Part shown: positions 1 through 11,949 of the stretch, in pieces
How the letters are laid out: each line of letters begins with the position of its first letter
Numbering within the stretch: position 1 is the stretch's first letter
NCBI RefSeq assembly: GCF_033115175.1
Contig: NC_084837.1
Coordinates: 67,355,266 to 67,419,265, forward strand
DNA length: 64,000 nt
Direction: 5' to 3'
From: Lepus europaeus
Taxonomy: Eukaryota > Chordata > Mammalia > Lagomorpha > Leporidae
The notes under the pieces: generated by a model
The model's input: the letters and a program-made list of their open reading frames with translations, nothing else
Database searches by the model: none
What the model was told of the DNA's origin: nothing
Program-made: the position numbers and the translations under genes

Positions 1-2029
1 CACACCTTGAGTGTGTGTGTGCATGTGCACACCAGCTTGCACACTTCTACCTAGAGCCTCCTCCGGGTTAGTCCTGGGTCCTCCCTTGTCCTACCTAGGT
101 CTGAGGCCTCGTTCACCTCCATGGGGCTGCTCATGCAGTCCCTGTCCCTGGTGTTAATTTCCCCAGCACTTCCACAATAACTTATTCTTTATAGAGTGGT
201 AGATCTGGCCATTTATGACTGCCCAATCTCTTAGTAAGCACTCCAATCTCATCAGCATTTTTTCAAAATGCAGTGTTGCCAGCCTTCCGCTGGGGAGCCT
301 CCCTAGGTAGGTTTGGGTTGACACTGGCAGTCTGTGTTGGGTGAACAGTTGGCTCTCGTCCTTGTGGCATCAACCTCTGCAGCTTGGAGGCCTCCCCCAC
401 CACACATCGTGGCTTCGTGGGACTGGGGAGGGGGTTCCCCATGACACTTGGAGAAAGTTTCGGTCTGTGGGTCCTGGGCTAAAGGTGGACGACAAGTGCA
501 CCACCACTTGCATGGATGGCATTCAAGGATGGTGTTGAGGGAATCCTCCCAGTGGGCAGAGCCGTGAGCAGTGGCTAGAGAGAGCTTGATGTAGTTTAGG
601 TGGACTCCTGAGCAGTGGCGAATGATCTGGTCGGGAGGCTGGAAGGTACAACAGCAGACATTCTGAGCCTGGGAGTCTGGGGAGAGGCTTGTGGGTGAGC
701 CCCCATGTGTGGGTTTTATGCTGACCACCAACACCCAGCAGAGGGTGAGCAGGAAGAGAAGGCACTCAACAAGCAGCCGGATAGGACAGCTCATCTGGGA
801 AATGGCCGTTAACCCATGTCCTTGGTCATCCCCCTGCTTATTCAAGAGGCCCACGGGTGGAGGAGCTAGAATAGTGGGGGTGGAGGCTCTGCATGAGCCC
901 ACAGCAAGGGTTTCCCCCACCAAAGTTTGTCCAGTTACCATGATTGCCAAATATCCAGTGTATTGGTGGCAGAGACCAAAGATGCACCTTTGATACAGAA
1001 CCACTTCTCAGGAGTCCGGCCAGACATCTCCTGGTTCCATCAGGCCCTTTTGGCCCCAGAGCAGACAGCTCTCATCATGTTTGGAAATGATCCCACCAGC
1101 TAGTGGTTGGCCTTTCCTGTGCCTCTGCTGGTATCATCCAAGGGTTTCCTGATTACTGACCTGGGACCCCCCCACATCAACTTTTCAGACCAGAGGCCTC
1201 CCTTGGCAGTGAAGGGGGTGTGATGTTGGGACTGTGCACAGGATCATCTGATGTGCCACAAGCCACATCACCTGGGAGCTGGCAGAGGCTGGGATGGCAG
1301 CTGGGACTTGCACAGCTCAGCTGGAATCACCTTGCTGTAGATGCTGCATTGCAGGACCCCAGAGACATCCAGGGACTGGAATGCAGGAGTTTCCTAGGGG
1401 AGGCCTGAAGCCAGAGGAAGTAGGAGCTCGGACCTGAGAGTGCGTGTGCAGGGGACACTGGACACCAGGAGTGGGGCTAGGTGAGAGCTCAACAGGAGCA
1501 GAAGAGGGTGACAAACAGCCCAACAAGATCCAGAAACAGGACCAGAGATCCCTGCTCCTCCCTCCCCGGGTGGTTCTGATCAGTGAATCTCAGTGGAGCC
1601 TTGAGAGTCTGTGGTTTTCAAAGCTCTTCTAGGTTGAGGGTGGAGAGAGGGTGGAACATGAGCTTGAATACAGATGCCACTGCCTCCCTTCCGCACAGGC
1701 TGAGGTGAGCATCAGAGAATTGCTGACTGCTTGTGCGCACTGCTTGCTCATGTACAAAGCTGGGTTCCGGTATCAGATGGGAGAACAGTATGTGGAACAT
1801 TCTTAAAGGACCTAGATATATAGCACAGGTAACACAGCCCCTGCATTGCAAAGAATACCAGAATAGCACGGACTGCATTCGTGCAAATGACTGTTACTGT
1901 AAACAAGAGGGCAGAAAGGGCACTGGTGAGGACCAAAGACGTCTTTGAGTTTTTCCTGTCCATTGGCTCTCTGAGAATCCAGCAGTGTGCTCAGGACTGC
2001 CATCCCTTCCACCACCTGCTACCCCGAGC
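1..2029. other. Unassigned sequence at the window start
   Basis: GT-rich at the extreme left edge, then moderately GC-rich sequence. I recognise no CSINE, L1, MIR or host exon here. The one long open frame (minus strand, 303-1004) has its own entry. Confidence 0.5.
303..1004 (-). pseudogene. Cysteine-rich antisense open frame, possible retroviral envelope remnant
   Basis: A 233-codon open frame on the minus strand. Residues about 75-95 form a Leu/Val-rich hydrophobic stretch (contains LLFLLTLCWVLVV) that looks like a late signal peptide. A cysteine-rich part follows, with clusters such as CCC, CHPCKWWCTC and CQC. Signal peptide followed by a Cys-rich surface domain is the general layout of retroviral envelope surface subunits. 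I see no fusion peptide, transmembrane subunit, LTR, gag or pol next to it, and I cannot match it to a named family. It may equally be a chance frame in GC-rich DNA. No function is assigned. Confidence 0.22.
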
Positions 2030-2700
2030 TTTTTATTTGTAAATGATTTCAAGGCTCCAAAGTGTTGCAGATATAAAATAGTACAAGGAACAGTTCTGTA
2101 TCCTTGGCTCAGATTTAAATATTAGAACAGTTACTCCCACTTGTTTTATAGTTCACACTCTCTGCCTGCCTTCCTTTCTCTTGCTAAACTCATGGAATGT
2201 ACATATATACATATGTTTACATACATGTACACTAAACTGCAATATTAATAGCACTAATTACTCTAGTAGCCATAGTCTTTCACACAACCAAAGTATGGTT
2301 ATCACCTTCACGAATTTACACTGTTATAATACTTTATCTTATCTACTGTCTGTGTTCCAATTTTATCAATTGATCTAATGATGTCCTTTGTAGCACTTCC
2401 CTGCCTACAGGATGAAATCCAGCCTAGGGCCAAGCGGCATTTAGTCGGTCTGTCTCTTCGGCTTGCTTTCACCGGAAGATCTCCGTGTTTTTATTTTACA
2501 GCCTTGGCATTTTTGAAGGATGTACCCTCTCCTTCTTTTTCAAACACAAGATGTTCTTATGCTACATCTGTTCATGTTTCCTGGTCATGGCGTTGCGTTC
2601 GTGCATTCTTGTCTGCTGTGCCTTGCAATGGGAACCACTGGGCGGGGTGGCCCCTTCTGCTGAGACAGGAGTTCTGGGGGCACACGGGCCCTGTGCCATT
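2030..2700. repeat. Probable degenerate L1M-type 3' region
   Basis: AT-rich sequence with short phrases typical of an old mammalian L1 3' region: a run around 'ttccaattttatcaattgatc', then a segment about a drug-store of T-rich and 'ttgaaggatgtaccc'-like words. The segment at 20430-21110 appears to belong to the same general class. Match is by recall of consensus style only, and edges are uncertain. Confidence 0.35.
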
Positions 2701-2989
2701 CTTGCTCACTTCCTGGCCTGGCACCAAGGGCCAGTTAGGGAAGCCAGAAGCACTAATGAAGCCCTAAGTACTTGTCAATAAATCCTGGGTGCTGTTCCAT
2801 GTAAACAATACAACTGGACAAATGGAAAACTGGGCAGCTGAAAACACAGTAAGAAATTCAAGTCAATAAACCCAGGCAGAGCAATGTTGTTCTAAGATTA
2901 AAGCCAACAGCACACACCAGTGATGAAATGTTTGGTTTCTGAACAATGACACTCACTGATCATAAAACAGGTAGGGATGGTTTATGTCT

Positions 2990-3135
2990 GTTTTGGCCCT
3001 GAAGTTGCTATTATTGTTCGAGGACACTTGGACCTGGGGAGGCAACTGACTTGCATAAGGCCACACGGTGAGCATCCGAGCTGCAGTTGGAACTTAAGCC
3101 TGTCTGAGGACCACGGTGCTTTGCATAGGACTTCT
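2990..3135 (+). repeat. MIR fragment
   Basis: Carries the diverged MIR 3' block: 'gaggcaactgacttgcataaggccacacggtgag', interrupted here in wording only, followed by 'aacttaagcctgtctga'. This corresponds to the MIR pattern of thresholded base-paired words 'aacttgcccaaggtcacac' and 'gaacccaggtctgactc'. Confidence 0.7.
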
Positions 3136-3759
3136 CAAGTCCTGGTGGAGGGAGAGGACTGTATGACAAATCCGGTGCAGCTAATGATAAATGCTGCTTC
3201 TCCACCAGGGTCACTGATTGCCCTGACCGCTTTAATTGTTACGTCAGCAAACTCTAATGCAACATCTGAGGTCTGGGAACTTTTGTTCCTTCAAGAAAAG
3301 TTGCTCAGACCACGTTAACTTTCTTGATTCCTCTATTTGTGACCCTACTGGTGGCTGGATGCTCCATTCTGTCCTCTTATCAAGAACTAACAGCCTTGAG
3401 CAAGTGTGCTGTATTAGAGAAATGTCCAGGAAGAGGGATGACATGAGTGACGGTGCGGAGGTAGAAATCGGAGTCGTGGAGCTCTGTACCAGAGGCCCTG
3501 GAGCCTTCTCTTGGGAACATTAATGTCATGCTCAGTCATGAGCATGGGGCTGAGTCCACAGTCTGAGCATTTTTTGGTAAGATCTGAGAGACGTCTCTGG
3601 GGTCCAGAGGCTGTGTGTGTGTGTGCACAAGTTATGAGTACAACATTGATTCTGTCCCTGAAAAGGTAAACTATTATTTTAATTATTTACTTAACCCCAG
3701 TCTGAGGTTTCTGAACTGTCATTTCTTCAAAAATAATAACTGTAATAATAATATAAACA
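3136..3759. other. Unassigned sequence
   Basis: No recognisable gene or repeat apart from a short TG run near 3613-3624. Confidence 0.5.
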
Positions 3760-3845
3760 TACCAGCAACAAGAATGATAATTACCTATCTCACTGGGGTA
3801 CTCTGGGGAATAAAATGAGATAATGAACTCCAAAGTGTTTTGTAA
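3760..3845 (+). repeat. MIR 3' fragment
   Basis: Reads as the MIR tail: 'gataattacctatctcact', then 'aataaaatgagataatgaa'. In the consensus these words follow the 'aaatggggataataatagt' block. Confidence 0.55.
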
Positions 3846-3889
3846 TCCAAAAACAACTATCATTATACCAGCATGTTTCTAAACACCTG

Positions 3890-4243
3890 TTTTTTTTTAA
3901 AAAAGTATTTATTTATTATTTGAAAGGCAGAGTTACAGAGAGGCAGAGGGGAGAGACAGAGAGACAGAGAAGAGAGAGAGAGACAGGTCGGTCTTCCATC
4001 CACTGGTTCACTCCCCAAATGGCCGCAATGACCAGAGCCGTGTTGATCCAAAGCCAGGAGCTTCTTCCAGGTCTCCCACGTGGGTACAGGGGCCCAAGCT
4101 CTTGGGCCATCTTCTACTGCTTTCCCAGGCCATAGCAGAGAGCTGGATCGGAAGTGGAGCAGCTGGGACTTGAACCGGCACCCATATGGGATGCTGGCAC
4201 GGCAGGCGGTGGCTTTAGCTGCTATACCACAGTGTGGGCGCCT
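3890..4243 (-). mobile_element. CSINE (lagomorph C-repeat SINE)
   Basis: Antisense copy. It starts with the reverse-complemented A-rich tail (poly-T, then 'atttatttattatttgaaaggcag') and a GA-rich stretch, the complement of the CT-rich region before the tail. It continues through 'ccactggttcactccccaaatgg' and ends at the tRNA-derived head near 'tataccacagtgtgggcgcc'. This family is a tRNA-related SINE of rabbits and hares, transcribed by RNA polymerase III and copied by L1 enzymes. The short open frames inside it are not genes. Confidence 0.95.
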
Positions 4244-4492
4244 AAGCACCTGTTATTATCAGTGCTGTCTAGATGTTTGGGGACAGGTGGCCAGCTGACC
4301 TGGCTGTCCCGTGGGCCTCCCCTGCTTAGGTTCAAGAGTTTATGTGATGTCTGTGTTCTTCAGAGTGATGGACACAGTGCTAGCGTTTCTCTCCCTCTTT
4401 CTTGGGGGAGACCACTGACTTGTAATGAGGACCAAGTGTGTGCCAAATGCTTTGCAGAGAGCACATTATGTAATTAAATATAAAAGCTTTGT

Positions 4493-4803
4493 TGGGTGGC
4501 ACTGTGGCGTAGTAGATTAAGCCTTAGCCTGCAATGCCGGCGTCCCATATGGGCACTGGTTCAAGTCCCAGCTGCTGCATTTCCCATCCAGCTCCCTGCT
4601 AATGGCTTAGTAAAGCAGGGGAAGACGGCTCAAGTGCTTGGTCCCTTGCACCAGCCTGGGAGACCCTGAGGAAGCTCCAAGCTCATGGGTTTGGCCTGAC
4701 ACAGCCCTGGCCATTGTGGCCATTTGGGGGAGTGAACCAGCAGCTGGAAGACCTCTCTCTCTAACTCTGCTTTTCAAACAAATGAAGCAAATTTAAAAAG
4801 CCT
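4493..4803 (+). mobile_element. CSINE
   Basis: Sense copy. Head 'ggcactgtggcgtagtagat' followed by the B-box-like 'ggttcaagtccca'. It ends in the CT-rich 'acctctctctctaactctgc' and a short A-rich tail. It sits 25 bp from an antisense CSINE, so the two form a potential hairpin pair. Confidence 0.93.
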
Positions 4804-4827
4804 TGTCATTATTCTTAGTCATTATTA

Positions 4828-5016
4828 CTCTTTTTTTTTTTTTTGACAGGCAGAGTGGACAGTGAGAGAGAGAGAGAGACAGAGAGAAAGGTCTTCCTTT
4901 TTCTGTTGGTTCACCCCTCAAGTGGTCGCTACAGCCAGTGCTTGTGGCCAATGCACTGCAGCTGGTGCGCTGCGCTGATCAGAAGCCAGGAGCCAGGTGC
5001 TTCCTCCTGGTCTGAG
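4828..5016 (-). mobile_element. CSINE, young-type, 5'-truncated
   Basis: Antisense copy of the subfamily with 'gacaggcagagtggacagtg', a GA-rich stretch and 'aggtcttcctttttctgttg', ending abruptly after 'ggtgcttcctcctggtc'. The tRNA-like half is missing. The same subfamily recurs at 27923, 35251, 40546 and 58403, where target-site duplications are clear. Confidence 0.9.
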
Positions 5017-6270
5017 CTATTTAATTTCAGGCCAAGCTCTAGGCACAATGCCCCAACACCTCTGAATAGTTCAGCAGGTGGTTCCCAGGAAAAGGCAGTT
5101 TTCTAAATCACCACCATACAGTCCTCCAAATGCAAAAATCCACACGAATGCATTCCCATGCAGCCTGCAGACCCACAGACTCAGCTGTGCCGGCCTCGCT
5201 GTTTTGCCTTTGTGGCCTGGGACCCAGCCCAGGATCAAACTTTTTTTAGTTTTTTTAGCTGGTGGTTTATCTCGTCAGTCTCTTCCAGTCTGGAATAGTT
5301 CTTCAGCGTTCGCCTGTCTGGAATGACCTAGAAAGGCTTCGAGTACTGCCGTGTCAAGCTGAAGGCTGAGCTGGGCCTGTCCAATGCATCCTCATGGCCA
5401 GACTCAACCCGCGCTTTCCTGGCAGGATTCCGGAGTGATGAGGCTCTGAGGAGCTCACGATGCTAACCGTGCTCTTGACCATTGGTTCCTGCTCTTTCTC
5501 CATCACAAAGCCACCATTTTCCTACAGTGATTAGTAAGTATTTTGTGGGGAGATATGCTGGCTTTATACAACTGGCCTATTCCTCACCTGGCCCAGGGAT
5601 TGGGGATGACTTCCTTTGTGATGGTTCCTAGTGGGTGACTTCCTACTCCTATGGTTCCATGTGCACTTGTTACTTAGCATTCACAATGAGGAATAGCTTT
5701 ACCTCATCACCTACGTACTGTTGTTCGTATCCTTAAGGTCTCCTGGATTCTCATTTTATTCAATGGTTTGTAATCATGGCTATAATTATTTGTTTTAAAA
5801 TTCAAAATGTCCATATCTTCATTAGTCTTTGAGCACTTCCTTATCTTATAGGACAATGCAATATTCCAGACTCATCTTGTGTTTGAATCTCATAGATTCC
5901 CATTGTATTCCATGACTATAACTCTTCACTGCCACTATTTATTTTAAAGTGACTGCTCCTCTCCCCTCAGGTTGTAGCACCCTCAAATGCATCATGTTCT
6001 CTCACTAGATTAATTTTCTAAAACCTTGGCATAGCTGTAGTCATTATCTTTTGATCAAGTTGGCAGCTTTGAAGAAACAGGAAAAAAAATACCCCAAGTT
6101 TCTCCTCCTGCATGTCAGATGCCCACACTCTACTGGCATCCTTCCTGCCATTTAATTCCCCAAGACGCTCTCATTTCTTGGTTTGAGCACCCCTTCTCCT
6201 AATGTCTTCCTCTCTCAACATGCCCATCTCCCTCCTTCCCTTCCCCTCTGCCTTCCTTGCACCACTTACT
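5017..6270. other. Unassigned AT-rich sequence
   Basis: No gene or confidently named repeat. The middle (about 5700-6100) has the texture of an old, decayed interspersed repeat, but I could not name it. Confidence 0.45.
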
Positions 6271-6385
6271 TAGAAGTTACCATGTGTCAGGCGCTGACCT
6301 AGGCAGTAAGTGAAACAAAGTTCCTGCCTTCAGGGAGCTTGTCATGCAGAGAGACAGACAGCAGTCACACAGATACATAGCCAGC
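6271..6385 (-). repeat. L2 fragment, antisense
   Basis: Contains 'ccatgtgtcaggcgctgacc' and 'ttcctgccttcagggagctt', the reverse complement of the L2 3' words 'agctccatgagggcaggga' and 'agtgcctggcacat'. Confidence 0.55.
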
Positions 6386-6559
6386 AGGGGATAACAAACG
6401 CGGGAGGAAACCCGGCTACGGTGCAGTGCGCAGTGGCGCACGAACGAGTGTCTCTCTGTGCCGGCTGCAGGTGCGCCAAGGGCTATTTTACATAGCCTCA
6501 GTGGCTTTGCTCAGATCACTCCTTCTGCTTGACATGCTGCTCCCTGTGGACTCTCAAAA

Positions 6560-6583
6560 GTGAATTTATTTGAAAGCACAGTT

Positions 6584-6614
<31 letters not shown>

Positions 6615-6850
6615 TCTTTCATCTGCTAGTTCACTCCCAAATGGAGTGAACAACCAGAGCTGGGTCCAGGAGCCAGGATCTTCTTACGGGTCTCCCTCGT
6701 GGGTGCAGGGGCCCAAGCACTTGGGCCATCTTCTGCTGCTTTCCCAGGTGCGTTAGCAGGGAGCAGGATTGGAAGTGGAGCAAATGCAACTCAAACCAGC
6801 ACCCATATGGGATGCCAGCGCTGCAAACCACTACACCACAGTGCTTCCAC
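6560..6850 (-). mobile_element. CSINE
   Basis: Antisense copy from 'aatttatttgaaagcacagt' through a perfect GA run to the head at 'ccactacaccacagtgctt'. A small internal deletion removes part of the central region compared with other copies in the window. Confidence 0.92.
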
Positions 6851-6889
6851 CCCATCCCCCTCCCAGACTTCTGAGCTTGAACTTGAAGG

Positions 6890-7150
6890 AGTAAGAGTTC
6901 TCCCTCCGCATGAAGTCTTCCTTGATTGTCCTAGACCCAGAGATCCTTTCCTTCTCCGAACAAATCGAACTCAGTAGGAGGCATGGTTCTGTACATTGGC
7001 GCACACTCTGTTGGAGTGGTGAAATTACTGCACCTGGCCTAGCTTTCTGAGGGCGGGAGCTGGTCTCATCTTTGTGTATTTTCCTCCTCTTTGGGTCTTT
7101 CCTCTCCCTGTACTACATACCTGATGAGTTGGGATGGAAACATAAATCAA
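6890..7150 (+). repeat. L2 3' fragment, sense
   Basis: Reads in the order expected for the L2 3' end: 'catgaagtcttccttgattg' (from 'aggccttccctgac'), then 'gagggcgggagctggtctca' and 'gtactacatacctgatgagt'. Strongly diverged. Confidence 0.5.
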
Positions 7151-7638
7151 GGGGCCTGTGGCAATGAACTTGAGAGAGGAAGGAGAGTGAACTCTCAGGG
7201 GTTAGTGAGACGATTGTGGCAGCCCTGTCCAGGACCTCACCACCCCTACCCTCAGCTTCTGTAAGGTGAGGGCTTTATTTTCTAATTTTCAGAGATGGCA
7301 GGTGATTGACTGACTGCTTCACATCATATTTCAATGTCAACCACTCTTGACAGTTACTTCTGATTGATTTTACTCCCTGGTGAATTCCTAAAGCAGGTCT
7401 TGGGGGAAAAAAAAATTCCCTATGTTAGAATTCAGTGATGTTAGCCTGAAACGAACATGAAGGCAGACAGGTACATAGCCACTACGTCCAGTCTCCCTCT
7501 GTCATCACTTTTCTTTTTTCATCTGCCAGGTTTAAAGTCAAGGTCAGATGCTTGCTGCCCTGTGCAGGTACCCAAAGAAGTGCTCTCAGATTGCTTCCGC
7601 GATTCCAGATTCTAGTTCTGATGAATCGCACCAAGGGT

Positions 7639-7652
7639 CCACTAGGTGGCGC
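7639..7652 (+). promoter_or_regulatory. CTCF core motif match 1
   Basis: The sequence ccactaggtggcgc fits every position of the common CTCF core pattern CCASYAGRKGGCRS. CTCF is the zinc-finger insulator and loop-anchor protein. It is not inside a recognised SINE. Binding cannot be read from sequence alone. Confidence 0.55.
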
Positions 7653-8619
7653 TGTGTACCCGGTACATGGTGGGTAGCGTGTCCTTTTTAAAAAAGATTT
7701 CTGTTTGGAGAAAGAAAAGCATCTGGCATCTTTTTAGTTAAACTTGATCTATTTGCTCAGCTTCTGTGGAGCAAGTCTGAGAAACAGATTAGCCAATTTC
7801 TGACCCTAAACGGAAGGTCAGCCGTTCTGTGCTCAAATGTAGCATTCACCATAGGCTGGATCATGTCCCAGGCTGGGCTTTGGAATTATGGCCGTAGGCT
7901 GTGAAAATGACCCTTAGGTGTTTCTTTCCAGCCTTTGCCTGGAGTCTTTTCTGGGTTTTGTCTCTGGAAGCAGAAACTAATCAGAGTCCTGGGGGTGGAG
8001 TACTGGGTTGAATATAACTCATTAGCCTCTTTGTAAGCAGCAAGGCCACTGGATGTTTGAGCTGACATAGCATGATTACTACAACCAAAATTGCTCTTTA
8101 CAATGGGCCCTGCTTGAATGGGCCCTTTATCGTCCCCACCCTGGCCCCAGGTCTTTGGAATTCTTTGTTACCTTTTTGACCACTGAGGAGAGGGAGCCTC
8201 AGGCCTCAGGCTGGCTGCAGGGCTTTGGTGAGTGTGTCCTGCAGATCACCTAACAGCAGGTAGTTGGGTGCTGAGAGTATCCTTTGTCAGCCTAGCCCTA
8301 GGATCTCAAATTCCTTAATGAAACTCGCAGCTTTCAGGTTTCATTCAATGAATCTGTGTTTTATTTTGTACAGAATTTGAACATGCAGCATGGAGAGAAT
8401 TTAAGAGCCCTTAGAATCGAGGACTGGATGACTTCCCAGGATATTACAATTCTAATTCCCTAAACACGTCTCCTAAAGGCATGTCTGACTTTGGGTGTCT
8501 CTTAGATTTTCTTGCATCGACAGGAATGAGATAGAACTTCCTGTCACATTTCTGTCATGAAGCTATTAATGTAGAATTTGTTTTTGTTTTCAGATGATTT
8601 CTCTTTTTTTTACCTGTGA

Positions 8620-8633
8620 CCAGTAGATGGCGC
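8620..8633 (+). promoter_or_regulatory. CTCF core motif match 2
   Basis: The sequence ccagtagatggcgc also fits every position of CCASYAGRKGGCRS. It points the same way as the match 981 bp upstream. Confidence 0.55.
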
Positions 8634-9399
8634 TGTGGTTTCCCATTAAGTGAGGCCACTGAATGTATGAGGTTAATTCACTTTTGCCCTGGCCTGTGAA
8701 GCCATCTTGGGTTGGTTCATTCAGTCCCACTGGTTAGAAGAATAGACGATGCGAGTTCTTCCCTCTCCCTGGCCATCACCATCCCTATCCTCTGCCTCTG
8801 GGTCTTTAGAAACTTGGGATGTGTGAGAATGAGTGTGTGTGGAGCGGCCAGGTAATGACTGAGTCTGGGCCACTTGTGGGCATCAGTCCTTGACGAAGGC
8901 TCACGGGCAGCGTGCTGGCTACTGCTGTTAAAGGATTCCCCCAGATACCAGCGGGAAGGCTGACGGGTGTGGCTCCTCAGCTCTGCTGGTGTAGGGCACT
9001 GACTGGAATGGGGTGGAGTCTGAACCGACAGAGTGCGGACTCAGCTGCCATCCATCGTCCCTGGTGCTAGGAGTTGTTGCCAGAGTGCACTTCAGTCTGG
9101 GGGCCTAGCTGCACGGCCCCTCTGGAGGAAGTCCTTTGTCGGCTCCCGTCCTCACGTCCCCTCATTACCCTTCCCTATCATTCACTCTAGGGGTGGGGAA
9201 AACCGTGCAACCACACGTTTGTCTAAATTTTCTTTCCTTGCATGGTGAGCGGAGATTGTCAGTCCGCACCCACACCTGCTTCTCTTTCCCTTCCTGGCGC
9301 ACACAGACGGCAGGCTTTCCAGCGCCTCTTACACTTTGGCGACTTCCTCCGGGCAGTGGAATTTGACTGGAAACAGTGCTTCCTGCTTCCAGGCAGCAC

Positions 9400-9792
9400 A
9401 GCACTGAATCGTGTCCCCAACCCAGCCTCATCCTCAAATTCAGATGCGGAAGCCCTCACTCCTAAGGTGACTGTGTTTGGAGGCAGAGCCTTTAAAGAGG
9501 AAGTTCAGGTTCAATGAGGCTGTAACGCCGCTGCTCTAATCCAAGACAACTGGTGTCCTTACAGGAAGAGCAGGACACGCTAGGGATGTGTGTGCTTGGA
9601 GAAGACGCTATGCAAGGTCCCAGCGAGTAGGTGACTGCTTGCAAGCCCAGGAGAGAGGCCTGAGGAGAAACCAAATCTGCTGGCATCGGGACCCGGGACT
9701 TGAGCCTCCAGAACTGTGAGAAATAGATGTATATTGTGGGCCACCCAGTCTGGAGGAGTTTGTTACAGCGGCCCTGGAGGACTGATACCCCA
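9400..9792 (+). repeat. MLT1-type MaLR LTR
   Basis: Shows the MLT1 order of landmarks: 'gaatcgtgtccccaacccag', 'aaggtgactgtgtttggag', 'aactggtgtccttacagga', 'cctccagaactgtgagaaat', 'gccacccagtctggaggagt' and 'ttgttacagcggccct', ending at 'gactgatac'. MLT1 LTRs are solo remnants of non-autonomous ERVL-MaLR elements shared by placental mammals. Confidence 0.85.
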
Positions 9793-11949
9793 GCTATGGA
9801 ATCTAAAAGTAAGTATGAGATCCTGTTCTATTATTGCTGTTCCTCTGCTTTGTGGAACTTCCAGGAATGTGTTCCAGGTGATGTTGCTAAGTGATGGTGT
9901 AAGGAGAGCCAATCCTACTTTTTTTCTTTGTGCCAGGACACTGATATTTCTGATTCAATTTTTGCTGCTGTATTGCTTCATGTTACACCAATTTAAACTG
10001 GACCTTAGCTTTTGAAAACCAAAGCTAAGCACCTGCCCATTTGGTTTTGCAGTTCTGTGGGATGAATCTTTCTATAGGCAATGGATGCCTCGTTTGTGTC
10101 GCGGTGGGGTTGGCTCACAGCACAACTGGGAATGTGGCGGCAGGGAGGGTTGGTTAATTGATCACAGTATAATATTGCTGCAGTTGTATAGGGTCCCAAG
10201 AGGCCTGAGAGGTTTCCTGGTAGCGTTCAAACTGAGCCCTGCAGATCTGTCCGAGATCTCCTGAGATGTTGGAGGTGGGGGCTGAAGGCAAAGTGGGCCT
10301 CTGACTTTCCTCTCCTTAATCAGAGCAACTCTACTTTTATCTGTGAAAGGCTTTATGGGAGATTTAATTTAAATGAATTCTGCTGTTAAAGAAAGTTTAA
10401 AAATCACTCTTGTGGTCTACAGTCAAATAAATTTAGATTTTATGAGACTTTGAAGCCCTTGGAGCTTGAAGTTTAGTTAGATGGAGGCAGAGCCCTGTAT
10501 TGATGGGTTCAAGTTCATAAGCCTCAGATCCACTCGTTCCTTGATTGTTTTTTTAAGTGACTCAGAAGACTCTGACTCATGGAAACATATTTGCATAAGT
10601 ACAGAATTTGCACAAAATGAAAAACTTATTGAGTCTTCTTATATTCATTTATGTTTTAAAAAGGTATTTATGGAATTCATTAATGGCATACAGTAATGTA
10701 GCTGTGATATTGAAACTAAATGGCACATGTGTTATAAATCTTGCTACTCCCCGTCCTGTGCAGGCATTGCTAATTGATCACAGACCTCATTCCTGCAGAG
10801 CCCAGATCTAGTCACACACTTTTCTCAATATAGTGCTCTGTGCAGCTTCTTCCCACTGATACGTAGTATTAGCACAAGAGATGAGGCCCATTTTAATCAG
10901 CTTCGTGATCATAACCAGTAATGACTCAGGGTTCATTCATCTGTATCTTTGAGTTCTGGGTTTGGGGGCTATGACCAAGCTGGTAACTGGTCAGTAGTTT
11001 TTGAAGCCCATAATGGATATGCTGTTAAATTTTTCAAACTTGAATTACAGTGTCATGCCTATGAAGAGCCCAGTGAGGTTGAGTGTTTGGAATGAGACTA
11101 TATCAATCAGGGTTCTGGCTTGTAATCAATGGCACACTCAGAGTGGAACAGTGGGGAATTTGTTGAAGATGCTACTGATAGAGGTGGGACCCGGGCCAGG
11201 AAACCACAGAAGGATGGCAAAGCACGCAGGCCCTAGAAAATCCCTCCGCCTGAACACGCAAGCAGCAGGAGCAGCTTACCAGATCCTGGGAAGAACCGGA
11301 AGAGGGATCCCTCTATAGCAATTGTGGTCTTCACTGAGGAACACGATTGTTGCTATAACTGAGGCAGGTGAGGCGAGGAGGGACCCACCATGGGGTCTTC
11401 TGGTGTCTGGCCCTTCCTTGCCGGCTGGTGCTTCCCTAAGTTCCTTGCAGCTTAAAGAGGAGGCGGGAGGATGAGAAGCCCATGAAGACCGTCCCCTGGG
11501 TATGGGGAAGAGAGCACAATGGGTCTGCTGGCTGGAGTGGAGAGTAGGCAGCGCCAAGGCGTATCTGCACCAGCTCCAATGGGAGCAAGGCGTGTCCCGG
11601 TGATCAGACGTGGCCCAGTTGCTCATTCCACGCTTCTAGTTCTCCCAGGCTCCTGAACACGGCTGTGAAGGTCTTCTCTGGCGTTTTCTGTTTCTGGTGA
11701 AGTTGTTGGTGAGAGGTGTGATGGCACATGGAATAGATGCTGGCGAGCGTGTGGATCTGTGTGTGTAGATACTGCTGTGTCTCCAGACTCTGGAACAGTG
11801 CTCAATACATAGGCACTCGAAACGTATTCTGATTAACTAGACATAGAGCCTTTTAACAAAATGTCTTATTTAGGATTTAGGAATTGTTGGGGTGATTATT
11901 GGTCTTTGTCCACTGAGAAGCTGATTAAAAGTGTATGACCAAAAATAGT
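9793..11949. other. Unassigned sequence
   Basis: No gene recognised. A short L2- or MIR-like end ('aacagtgctcaatacatagg') lies near 11790. The segment from 11095 begins 'atcaatcagggttctgg', which resembles the edge of an old unclassified repeat. Confidence 0.45.

Larger units (their letters stand above)
7151..9399. other. Unassigned, largely repeat-free sequence with two CTCF-like motifs
   Basis: The longest stretch in the left part with no CSINE. I see no coding region. The two CTCF-type motifs inside it are listed separately. Confidence 0.5.

Noticed and set aside
735-748. Possible third CTCF motif (ccagcagagggtga)
   Set aside because: Two mismatches to the core pattern, including the conserved C.
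4493-5016. tRNA gene candidates from A-box and B-box-like words
   Set aside because: These belong to tRNA-derived CSINE heads. No complete cloverleaf or anticodon arm is visible.
11095-11330. Possible named LTR or DNA transposon
   Set aside because: Only the first words look repeat-like. I could not place the rest in any family.
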